A stretch of 64,000 nt of DNA from DTU072 sp050309775. GTDB taxonomy: Bacteria > Bacillota > Clostridia > Christensenellales > DTU072. Positions 17,167 to 24,647 of this stretch are shown here, piece after piece (position 1 is the first letter of the stretch; every line of letters begins with the position of its first letter). The notes beneath the pieces were generated by a model. The model was not told where the DNA came from. It saw only the letters and a program-made list of their open reading frames with translations, and did no database searches. The DNA lies in NCBI GenBank assembly GCA_050309775.1, contig JBNRMV010000013.1, positions 62,001 through 126,000 of the forward strand, written 5' to 3'. Made by a program: the position numbers and the translations under genes.

Positions 17167-18421
17167 TCTTTACTCCGATATCTTTGCGGTAATGCATACC
17201 CTCAAAGCTAATTTTTGTAATGTTGCGATAAACTTTTGTTCTGCACTCTTCAAGGCTGTCTCCAAGCGCAGTTACGCCTATTACTCTGCCTCCTGCCGTG
17301 CGGTAATCGTTGTCAACCTTTTTTGTGCCGGAATGGAATAAGATTATGTCATCTTCAAGTTTGCCTATGTTTATTCTATAACCTTTTTGGTATTCAAGCG
17401 GATAACCGCCGCTTGTCGCCATAACGCAGATTGCGCTCTTGTCTGACCACTTAATATCAATTTCGTCAAGCCTTTCGTCCATTATGGCATTCATTATTTC
17501 AAAAAGGTCGCTTTCCAACAGCGGCAGCACCACCTGCGTTTCGGGGTCGCCGAAACGGGCATTGTATTCCAACACACGCAGACTGCCGTCTTCAGAAACC
17601 ATGAGTCCGAAGTATATCACGCCTTTGAATTTGCGGTCCTCTGCGTTCAGCGCATTCATCGTGGGTATTATGATTTCATTATATGTCTTTGCTGCCATAG
17701 CCGCATCATAAATCTTGCTTGGGCTGAAAGCGCCCATACCGCCGGTATTCAGACCTTTGTCATTGTCAAATACTCTCTTGTGGTCTTGTGAACTAACCAT
17801 AGGTTTTATGGTCTTGCCGTCACAAAATGCAAGTATGCTGACTTCCTTGCCGACTACATATTCCTCAACGACAATCTTAGTGCCGGCTTTGCCGAAGCGT
17901 TCGGTAACCATCATATCATAAACGGCGTTTTCAGCTTCTCTTATGTTGTTGCAGATAATTACGCCTTTGCCAAGCGCCAGTCCGTCTGCTTTAACAACCA
18001 ACGGAAACTGCTGTTTGCGTACATACTCAACCGCCTGACGATAGTCCGTAAATACCGCATAATCCGCTGTGGGTATGCCGTATTTTTTCATCATTTCCTT
18101 TGCGTATGCCTTGCTTGCCTCAATGTGCGCGGCTTTTGCGGTGGCGCCGAACGCGCGAAAACCTTTTTCGGTCAAAACATCGACCAGTCCTGCCGCAAGC
18201 GGGTCATCAGGTCCAACAACAGTCAAGCCGATAGAGGGCGTGTTTGTCAAAAATTCAACTATTTTGTCAAACTCCATCACCCCGATGTTGACGCATTCTG
18301 CCAATTCCGATATGCCTCCGTTGCCCGGCAAACAATAAAGTTTGCCTATGCTTGGGCTTTTTTTCAAGGTATAGGCAAGCGCATGCTCCCTGCCTCCGCC
18401 GCCTATTATTAAAACATCCAT
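17159..18421 (-). CDS. purD: Phosphoribosylamine-glycine ligase
   Basis: Second step of purine synthesis: PRA + glycine + ATP to GAR. ATP-grasp enzyme with the N-terminal VLIIGGGGREHALAY, central FPLVVKADGLALGKGV, and LNTGGMGAFSP, EYNARFGDPETQ metal/ATP segments. Length 420 is standard. SD GGAGG precedes the ATG. It sits 15 bp after the purN-purH gene and overlaps purL by 8 nt. Confidence 0.97.
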   Translation of the reverse strand: MDVLIIGGGGREHALAYTLKKSPSIGKLYCLPGNGGISELAECVNIGVMEFDKIVEFLTNTPSIGLTVVGPDDPLAAGLVDVLTEKGFRAFGATAKAAHIEASKAYAKEMMKKYGIPTADYAVFTDYRQAVEYVRKQQFPLVVKADGLALGKGVIICNNIREAENAVYDMMVTERFGKAGTKIVVEEYVVGKEVSILAFCDGKTIKPMVSSQDHKRVFDNDKGLNTGGMGAFSPSKIYDAAMAAKTYNEIIIPTMNALNAEDRKFKGVIYFGLMVSEDGSLRVLEYNARFGDPETQVVLPLLESDLFEIMNAIMDERLDEIDIKWSDKSAICVMATSGGYPLEYQKGYRINIGKLEDDIILFHSGTKKVDNDYRTAGGRVIGVTALGDSLEECRTKVYRNITKISFEGMHYRKDIGVKND

Positions 18422-18436
18422 TTCATCCTCCTTGTT

Positions 18437-20563
18437 TCAGTGTTTGAAATGCCTCTCTCCGCTAAATACCATGCTTATGCCGTATTTGTCGCTGCTTTCT
18501 ATGCTGTCTTTGTCCCGGATGCTGCCGCCTGGTTGTATTATAGCAGAAATTCCCGCTTTGTGCGCTTCATCTACACAATCATTAAACGGGAAAAACGCAT
18601 CTGATGCCAGTATTGCGCCTCGCACCCTCTCTCCTGCATGTTCAATGGCTTGTTTTGTCGCCCATATTCTGTTGGTCTGTCCTGCCCCTATGCCCAATGT
18701 CATACCGTCTTTGACGACAACAATAGCGTTGGATTTGGTGTGCTTGACTACTTTCATGCCAAAAATCATGTCTTTTATTTGTTCGGCCGTCGGCGCGCTC
18801 TTTGTCACCGTATTCAACTCGCCGACCACCGATGCGTCATAGCTCTGCACTAACAATCCGCCCAGCACCTTTTTTTGTGTATGCTGTTCTTTGGTAATCT
18901 TTTGCGCTATGTCGGCAAGTTCCAACACACGCAAATTCGGTTTTGTTTTTAATATAGCCAAAGCCTCGTCTGTAAAGGACGGCGCTATGACTATTTCAAG
19001 GAATATCTTTATCATTTCCTTAGCCGTAGCCGCATCGACTTCTGCATTTATCGCCACTATGCCGCCATAAATCGACACAGGGTCGCATTCATATGCTCTG
19101 TTGTACGCCTCAAACACCGTCTTTGCGCTGGCTACTCCGCATGGGTTAGCATGTTTTACCGCTACAACCGTAGGCTCGTCAAACTCTTTCAAAAGTTCCA
19201 GCGCTCCGTTTGCGTCGTTTATGTTGTTGTAGGACAGTTCTTTCCCGTTCAGTTGTTTTGCCGCAGTCAAAGCGCCTTTTGTCGGCAGCGCCTCACGATA
19301 GAATACAGCCGACTGATGAGGGTTCTCGCCATAGCGCATATCTTGCACCTTTTCATAAGCGAATGTTGCCATATCGGGATATTCAATACCTAATTTCTCT
19401 CTCAAATATGTGGAAATAAGCGTATCGTAAACCGCAGTATGCTGATATACCTTATACATAAGATAAAATTTTGTCTGCAAAGTTATGCCGCCGTTCTCCA
19501 GTTCTGTTATGACCTTTTCGTAATCCTTAGGGTCCACAATAGCCGCTACATCTTGATAATTCTTTGCGGCGGAACGCAGCATTGTGGGTCCGCCGATATC
19601 TATATTCTCAATGGCGTCCTGCAATTCTACTCCCTCTTTCATTATAGTGGCTTTGAAAGGATAGAGGTTCACTACTACTATATCTATGGTGTTTATTTTC
19701 AATTTCTGAAGCTGCACCATATGCTCGGCATTGCTGCGCATAGCCAACAGTCCTGCATGCACATTTGGGTGCAGGGTCTTTACTCTGCCGTCAAGACATT
19801 CAGGAAAGCCCGTAATGTCAGATATACCGATGACCGCAATGCCGTTGTCGGAAAGCGTCTTTGCAGTACCGCCGGTTGAGATAATTTCATAGCCGTATTC
19901 TACAAGTTTTTTTGAGAATTCAACTATTCCTGTCTTGTCTGATACGCTGATAAGTGCTCTTTTTTTCATTTTTTTCTCCGTTAATAATTTTTTTATTGCT
20001 TTTGGAAGCAAGCTGTGTTCAAGTTTCAGCACACGCTGCGCCAGCGTGTCGGCTGTGTCGTTATCAAGCACGGGAACTTTCTCCTGAAGAATTATGTCGC
20101 CAGTGTCCGTGCCTTCATCTACAAAATGTACTGTTGCTCCGCTGAATTTTTCGCCGGCGGCAATGACTGCTTTATGCACGCGCATGCCGTAAAACCCGTC
20201 GCCGCAATAATTTGGAATGAGCGATGGATGAATATTTATTATTCTGTTGCGGAATTTTGAAACAATATTTGGAGTAAGTATGAGTAAATAGCCGGCCAGC
20301 ACTATGTAGTCAATTCTTTCATGCTCCAAACGACAAATAACAGCCTCAAACATATCAGAAAGGCTGTTATAATCGTCTTTTTTGTATACTGTGGTGGGGA
20401 TATTTGCTGATTTTGCGCGCTCAAGGGCAAAAATCCCCTCTTTTGAGCCGACAACCAACGATATTTCGGCGTTTTCGATATACTCGCTTTCAACCGCATC
20501 AATTATTGATTGCAGGTCAGTTCCGCTGCCTGAAACAAATACCGCTAATCTGTACTTCAGCAC
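18437..20563 (-). CDS. purN-purH: PurN-PurH fusion: GAR transformylase + AICAR transformylase/IMP cyclohydrolase
   Basis: One frame joins two enzymes. The first ~200 residues are PurN (10-formyl-THF + GAR to FGAR): FVSGSGTDLQSII, NIHPSLIPNYCGDGFYG, GATVHFVDEGTDTGDII. From ~200 to 708 is bifunctional PurH: ALISVSDKTGIVEFSKKL, ISTGGTAKTL, GRVKTLHPNVHAGLLA, MRYGENPHQSAVF, VKHANPCGVA, SDAFFPFNDCVDEAHKAG, IQPGGSIRD, the terminal RHFKH. The join, LLTEKKMKKRAL, coincides with an in-frame ATG at 19969 behind GGAG, in an A7 run. I prefer the GTG at 20563 (GGGAG 7 nt upstream) over an ATG at 20584. PurH could also be initiated internally. Confidence 0.93.
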   Translation of the reverse strand: MLKYRLAVFVSGSGTDLQSIIDAVESEYIENAEISLVVGSKEGIFALERAKSANIPTTVYKKDDYNSLSDMFEAVICRLEHERIDYIVLAGYLLILTPNIVSKFRNRIINIHPSLIPNYCGDGFYGMRVHKAVIAAGEKFSGATVHFVDEGTDTGDIILQEKVPVLDNDTADTLAQRVLKLEHSLLPKAIKKLLTEKKMKKRALISVSDKTGIVEFSKKLVEYGYEIISTGGTAKTLSDNGIAVIGISDITGFPECLDGRVKTLHPNVHAGLLAMRSNAEHMVQLQKLKINTIDIVVVNLYPFKATIMKEGVELQDAIENIDIGGPTMLRSAAKNYQDVAAIVDPKDYEKVITELENGGITLQTKFYLMYKVYQHTAVYDTLISTYLREKLGIEYPDMATFAYEKVQDMRYGENPHQSAVFYREALPTKGALTAAKQLNGKELSYNNINDANGALELLKEFDEPTVVAVKHANPCGVASAKTVFEAYNRAYECDPVSIYGGIVAINAEVDAATAKEMIKIFLEIVIAPSFTDEALAILKTKPNLRVLELADIAQKITKEQHTQKKVLGGLLVQSYDASVVGELNTVTKSAPTAEQIKDMIFGMKVVKHTKSNAIVVVKDGMTLGIGAGQTNRIWATKQAIEHAGERVRGAILASDAFFPFNDCVDEAHKAGISAIIQPGGSIRDKDSIESSDKYGISMVFSGERHFKH

Positions 20564-21576
20564 AGTTTTACTCCCTCTCCACATGTTACTTTACCTATAA
20601 CATAAGCTTTTTCACCGCACTCGTCAAGTATTTTGAGAGTATCTGCGGTATAATTTTCGTCAACGGCAAGCACCATGCCTATACCCATATTGAAGGTGTT
20701 ATATGCCTTGCTGTCGTCAATATTCGCCTTCTTTTGCAGCATACGGAAGATTGCCGGAACCTCGTAAGACGCCGTATTTATCTCCGCAGCCAGACCTTTT
20801 GGCAACATGCGGGGGATATTTTCAATAAAGCCGCCGCCTGTGATGTGAGAAATGCCGTTAATTTTTATTTTATCAATAAGCGTCAATATGCTCTTTACAT
20901 AAATTCTTGTCGGCGTAAGCAACACATCTATGGGCTTGGCTCCCAGTTCCTCATCAAACTTTGACAGCATCTTAATGTTTTCACCGTACAGTCTTCTGAC
21001 CAGCGAATAGCCGTTGCTGTGTATGCCTGATGAGGCTATGCCTATCAGAGTGTTCCCTGCGGCAATGTCCCTGCCCGATATGATTTTGTCACGCTTTACG
21101 ATACCGCAGCTGAAGCCGGCAATGTCGTACTCTCCATCGGAATAAAACCCCGGCATCTCGGCTGTCTCGCCGCCAATCAAAGCGCAACCTGCCTGTTTGC
21201 AACCCTCGGACACACCCTTAACTATCTGTGCCACTTTCTCGGGAATGAGTTTTGGAATGGCTATATAATCAAGGAATATAAGCGGCTTTGCGCCTTGGCA
21301 TACTATGTCGTTGACGCACATTGCCACAGCGTCTATGCCTATTGTGTCGTGTTTGTCGCTGACAAAAGCATATTTCAGCTTTGTGCCGACTCCGTCGGTA
21401 CCTGCAACAAGCACATCTCCGTCGGGTTTGTCGTCCAGCGCATAAAACCCGCCGAAACTTCCAAGGTCGCCCAGTACGCTGTCGTTGTAGGTTTCTTTGA
21501 CATACTTTTTCATAAGGCTGACCGCCTTATACCCCGCCTCTACATCAACTCCGGCAGATTTGTAATCAATTTCCAT
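20557..21576 (-). CDS. purM: Phosphoribosylformylglycinamidine cyclo-ligase (AIR synthetase)
   Basis: Fifth step of purine synthesis: FGAM + ATP to AIR. Typical features are YKSAGVDVEAGYKAV at the start, VAGTDGVGTKLKYAF, AMCVNDIVCQGAKPLIFLDY, LIGGETAEMPGFY and HITGGGFIENIPRMLP. Length 339 is standard. It overlaps the start of purN-purH by 7 nt and follows purC by 12 bp. Confidence 0.97.
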   Translation of the reverse strand: MEIDYKSAGVDVEAGYKAVSLMKKYVKETYNDSVLGDLGSFGGFYALDDKPDGDVLVAGTDGVGTKLKYAFVSDKHDTIGIDAVAMCVNDIVCQGAKPLIFLDYIAIPKLIPEKVAQIVKGVSEGCKQAGCALIGGETAEMPGFYSDGEYDIAGFSCGIVKRDKIISGRDIAAGNTLIGIASSGIHSNGYSLVRRLYGENIKMLSKFDEELGAKPIDVLLTPTRIYVKSILTLIDKIKINGISHITGGGFIENIPRMLPKGLAAEINTASYEVPAIFRMLQKKANIDDSKAYNTFNMGIGMVLAVDENYTADTLKILDECGEKAYVIGKVTCGEGVKLC

Positions 21577-21588
21577 AATTATTCCTTT

Positions 21589-22293
21589 TTATAGTCCTAT
21601 TCTTTTGAAAATCTCCTGATAGGCTTCCTTAACATTGCCCAAATCTCTGCGGAACCTGTCCTTGTCCAACTTTTCGTTGGTGTCGGCGTCCCAAAAACGG
21701 CAGGTGTCCGGAGATATCTCGTCGGCAAGTATTATCTCGCCCTTAAATCTTCCGAATTCCAACTTGAAGTCAATCAGTTTGAGATTTATTTTTGCAAAGA
21801 AGTCCTTCATAATCTCATTGATTCTGAAACTCAATTCTGATATTGTGGCGATTTCTTCTTTGCTTGCCAGACCCAGCGCATAAATGTGATAATCATTTAT
21901 CATGGGGTCGCCCAGTTCGTCATTTTTGTAGCAAAACTCCAAAACAGTGGTCTTAAGCGGCGTACCTTCCGCCACGCCCAGCCTTTTTGTAAAGGAGCCT
22001 GCGGCTACATTCCTTATTATTACTTCAACCGGCACTATCTCAACTTTCTTGACGACGGTTTCTCTTTCGGAAAGCTGTTCGACAAAATGGGTGGGAATGC
22101 CTTTTGTTTCAAGCAATTTGAACATATAGTTGCTCATAGTGTTGTTTACTATGCCTTTGTCCTCTATTGTTCCTTTTTTTAGTCCGTTGAATGCCGTAGC
22201 GTCGTCTTTGTAGCTGACTATAACCAAGTCTTTGTCCTCGGTTGCAAAAACCTTTTTGGCTTTTCCTTCATACATTTGTTCAAGTTTTTTCAT
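21589..22293 (-). CDS. purC: Phosphoribosylaminoimidazole-succinocarboxamide synthase
   Basis: Converts CAIR + Asp + ATP to SAICAR. It begins MKKLEQMYEGKAKKVF and shows FNGLKKGTIEDKG, VEIVPVEVIIRNVAAGSF, LIDFKLEFGRF and LADEISPDTCRFWD. Length 234 matches bacterial PurC. It overlaps purE by a 4-nt ATGA, so the two are translationally coupled. Confidence 0.97.
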   Translation of the reverse strand: MKKLEQMYEGKAKKVFATEDKDLVIVSYKDDATAFNGLKKGTIEDKGIVNNTMSNYMFKLLETKGIPTHFVEQLSERETVVKKVEIVPVEVIIRNVAAGSFTKRLGVAEGTPLKTTVLEFCYKNDELGDPMINDYHIYALGLASKEEIATISELSFRINEIMKDFFAKINLKLIDFKLEFGRFKGEIILADEISPDTCRFWDADTNEKLDKDRFRRDLGNVKEAYQEIFKRIGL

Positions 22294-22781
22294 ATTATTT
22301 CATCCTGTAACGCCTTATCGTCTGATAGAATTTTTTGTCTCATATTTTCTTTATATTCTTGCAATGCTTGTTGCAAGTGCGGATATTTCAGCGCCAATAT
22401 TTGGGTGGCAAGCAATGCAGCATTTTCGCTGCCGTTTATGGCAACTGTCGCCACCGGTATGCCCGTGGGCATTTGTACCGTAGACAACAAGCTGTCAAGT
22501 CCATCCATTGTTGAACTTTTTATTGGCAATCCTATGACGGGAAGAATGGTGCCGGCTGCAAGTACTCCGGCAAGATGCGCGGCTTTTCCGGCGCAGCCGA
22601 TAATGACTTCAATGCCGTCTGTCTGTGCGTTCTTTGCCAGCGTATGCGCCTCGTCGGGTGTTCTGTGAGCCGACAGCACTCGCACTACTCTTTCAATACC
22701 GAAACTGTCAAGTATGGCAAGCGCAGGCTTTATGACGGAAAAATCATTTTTGCTGCCCATTATTATTGCTACTTTTGGCAT
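22290..22781 (-). CDS. purE: N5-carboxyaminoimidazole ribonucleotide mutase (class I PurE)
   Basis: Rearranges N5-CAIR to CAIR. It begins MPKVAIIMGSKNDFSV and has VLSAHRTPDEAH, GCAGKAAHLAGVLA and the substrate-binding GLPIKSS, GLDSLLSTVQMPTGIPV. I chose the ATG at 22781 because GGAGG lies 5 nt upstream, rather than an ATG at 22793. The class I sequence normally works with PurK, which is not in this window. First gene of the purE-C-M-NH-D-L operon; purF and purB are also not here. Confidence 0.96.
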   Translation of the reverse strand: MPKVAIIMGSKNDFSVIKPALAILDSFGIERVVRVLSAHRTPDEAHTLAKNAQTDGIEVIIGCAGKAAHLAGVLAAGTILPVIGLPIKSSTMDGLDSLLSTVQMPTGIPVATVAINGSENAALLATQILALKYPHLQQALQEYKENMRQKILSDDKALQDEII

Positions 22782-22801
22782 TGCTTCCTCCATATCAGTT
22801 A

Positions 22802-22829
22802 AAAATACACTTAAATAGTTTTATTTCAA
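22802..22829 (-). promoter_or_regulatory. Possible promoter of the pur operon
   Basis: TTGAAA (22824-22829), 16 bp, TATTTT (22802-22807), immediately after the permease terminator and ~20 bp before the purE ATG. It is the only promoter-like sequence in the short gap. The alternative is readthrough from the riboswitch-controlled permease transcript. Confidence 0.35.
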
Positions 22830-22858
22830 AATTCCCTCCCAGAATTTGGGAGGGAATT
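22830..22858 (-). terminator. Terminator after the purine permease gene
   Basis: Perfect 12-bp stem (22830-22841 and 22847-22858, 5-nt loop) followed by TTTT on the minus strand. It separates the permease from purE. Confidence 0.8.
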
Positions 22859-22908
22859 CTGATTGTGTTCGTTGGTTCGCCGTTTTGCGGCGAACGCTAT
22901 TGTTTTGA

Positions 22909-24348
22909 TTAGGCTAATACTCCTGCGCCATAAAGACCCATAAGTATAAAGTAAACTACAAACAAGCCTGAAGATGCCCACATGATAGGATGAATGTCTT
23001 TGATTTGACCTTTGCATATCTTTACGATGCAATAGAAGATAAATCCAAAAGCAATACCCATAGAAATGTTATACATGAAGGACATAAGAGCTGCCGCGAA
23101 GAATGCGGGAACGGCTTCTGAGAAATCTTCCCAGTTTATGTTCTTGAAGCTGGATGCCATCATAATACCTACTACAATAAGAGCGGGCGCTGTGGCTGCT
23201 GAGGGAACTATACCGGCAATGGGTGAAATAAATATGCAAAGCAGGAACAGTATTGATGTAAATACGCTGGTAAGACCGGTCTTGCCGCCTGCCTCGATGC
23301 CAGCTGCGCTCTCAACATAAGTTGTGGTGTTGCTGGTGCCGAAGACTGCACCGATTGAGGTGGCTATGGCGTCTGCAAACAAAGCTCTTTCCATTTTGGT
23401 CTTGAAGCCTTTGCCTGTTTCGACGGCTGCCAAATCTTCGTCTGTGAATATTCCGCTCTTTCTGCCTGTGCCGACAAAAGTACCGATGGTATCAAATGTG
23501 TCGGTAAGGGAAAGCGCAAATATAGCCAGCAAAGCCATAGGAATCTTTGAGGCTGAGCTGAACAAGGCGGGCATGCCTTTGTAGAAAGCAGCGCCGATGG
23601 TGGTGCCAAGGTCAACAAACGGAGCGCCAATGTTGTAGTCGGAGAACAAGCCCGTGACCTGTGTAACGCCCATAGGTATACCTATGATTGTGGTGGCAAC
23701 TATACCGATAAGGATAGCGCCCTTTACTTTGAAGACAAGTAAAACAACTGTGATTACGATACCGATAACGGTAAGAATGGGAGCAGCTGTTGAGAAATCG
23801 GTGATAGCCGGAATAGCGCTGGCATCGCCGAATATGGTACCGAAGCTCTCTGTCCAATGACCGGGGTCAATGGTGAATGTAAGCATACCAGCATTCTTCA
23901 GACCGATATAAGCTATGAATAAGCCTATGCCGCCGCCGATAGCGTTCTGCAAGCTGACGGGAATAGCCTTGATGATGTGTTTTCTGATTTTGGTAACCGT
24001 AATAACAATGTTAATTACGCCGCAGATGAACACAAGCGCAAGCGCTTCCTGCCATGAGAATCCCAGACCAAAGCATATCGTAAAGGTGAAGAATGCATTG
24101 AGTCCCATACCGGGAGCCTGGGCATAGGGAACATTGGCAAACAGCGCCATAACTATCGTACCGATGAACGATGCGATTATGGTAGCAAGGAATACCGCGC
24201 CCCAAGGTATGCCGGTTTGGCTGAGGATTGCCGGATTTACAAATATTATGTAAACCATTGCGAAGAAAGTCGTTGTGCCGGCGATCAATTCTTTTGATAC
24301 CGTTGTGCCGCTTTCTTTGAGTTTGAAAAACTTGTCCAATTTTTCCAT
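22909..24348 (-). CDS. Guanine/hypoxanthine permease, NCS2 AzgA/PbuG type
   Basis: A 479-residue proton-coupled nucleobase importer with about 12-14 membrane segments. The opening MEKLDKFFKLKESGTTVSKE, TTTFFAMVYIIFVNPAILS, YAQAPGMGLNAFFTFTI and GTSNTTTYVESAAGIEAGG are characteristic of the AzgA subfamily, not the xanthine/uracil branch. SD GGAGG lies before the ATG. A guanine-class riboswitch in its leader matches a guanine/hypoxanthine substrate, as for pbuG in Bacillus. Likely monocistronic, since a strong terminator follows. Confidence 0.94.
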   Translation of the reverse strand: MEKLDKFFKLKESGTTVSKELIAGTTTFFAMVYIIFVNPAILSQTGIPWGAVFLATIIASFIGTIVMALFANVPYAQAPGMGLNAFFTFTICFGLGFSWQEALALVFICGVINIVITVTKIRKHIIKAIPVSLQNAIGGGIGLFIAYIGLKNAGMLTFTIDPGHWTESFGTIFGDASAIPAITDFSTAAPILTVIGIVITVVLLVFKVKGAILIGIVATTIIGIPMGVTQVTGLFSDYNIGAPFVDLGTTIGAAFYKGMPALFSSASKIPMALLAIFALSLTDTFDTIGTFVGTGRKSGIFTDEDLAAVETGKGFKTKMERALFADAIATSIGAVFGTSNTTTYVESAAGIEAGGKTGLTSVFTSILFLLCIFISPIAGIVPSAATAPALIVVGIMMASSFKNINWEDFSEAVPAFFAAALMSFMYNISMGIAFGFIFYCIVKICKGQIKDIHPIMWASSGLFVVYFILMGLYGAGVLA

Positions 24349-24422
24349 AAAGAGTGCCTCCAGTGTTTTTATTTTATATAAGTATATAAAACATTCATTT
24401 GTAAATCGCCAAAATAAAATAG

Positions 24423-24485
24423 AAAAAAGCGGTGTTGCCGCCTATTGAAAACAAGAATAGCTGTTTCTAAAAAACAGCTTTGTTA
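24423..24485 (-). terminator. Riboswitch expression platform: antiterminator and intrinsic terminator
   Basis: The terminator hairpin (24428-24442; GGCGG-loop-CCGCT plus T6) ends the platform. Just 5' of it, 24438-24447 can pair with the 3' aptamer strand 24487-24496 (9 of 10 bp), with an AACAA/TTGTT helix and an 8-bp internal hairpin (24459-24466/24472-24479) stacking in between. Ligand-bound P1 would free the terminator, giving an OFF switch. Confidence 0.8.
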
Positions 24486-24550
24486 CCAATAGTCGGATAT
24501 TTGCGGTATCCGGTAGAAACAGTGAACCCGTATCGTTCATTTTATATTGG
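24486..24550 (-). promoter_or_regulatory. Guanine-class purine riboswitch aptamer
   Basis: All purine-aptamer elements are visible on the minus strand. P1 is CCAATA/TATTGG, P2 TGAAC/GTTCA with loop GATACGG, J2/3 TGTTTCTACC, P3 GGATA/TATCC with loop CCGCAAA, and J3/1 is GACTA. The specificity base in GACTA is C, which selects guanine/hypoxanthine; adenine switches have U. It lies ~140 nt before the permease RBS. Confidence 0.95.
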
Positions 24551-24573
24551 CTATATATATTTTTTACTCCATA

Positions 24574-24602
24574 AGGATATCATACGCAAACGGCTATGTC
24601 AA
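24574..24602 (-). promoter_or_regulatory. Promoter of the riboswitch-permease transcript
   Basis: -35 TTGACA (24597-24602), 17-bp spacer, -10 TATCCT (24574-24579). The predicted start is ~15 nt before the aptamer P1. The 300 bp between the permease and the next gene are thus fully accounted for by promoter, aptamer and platform. Confidence 0.6.
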
Positions 24603-24647
24603 TCATTTTGAGCCGTCTTAACATAAGATTTCCGCTTAAGTCACCTT

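Noticed and set aside
20485..20600. ATG at 20584 as start of PurN
   Set aside because: It would give a 28-nt overlap with purM and a non-homologous N-terminus (MWRGSKT); the GTG at 20563 has a well-spaced GGGAG and starts at the family's usual place.
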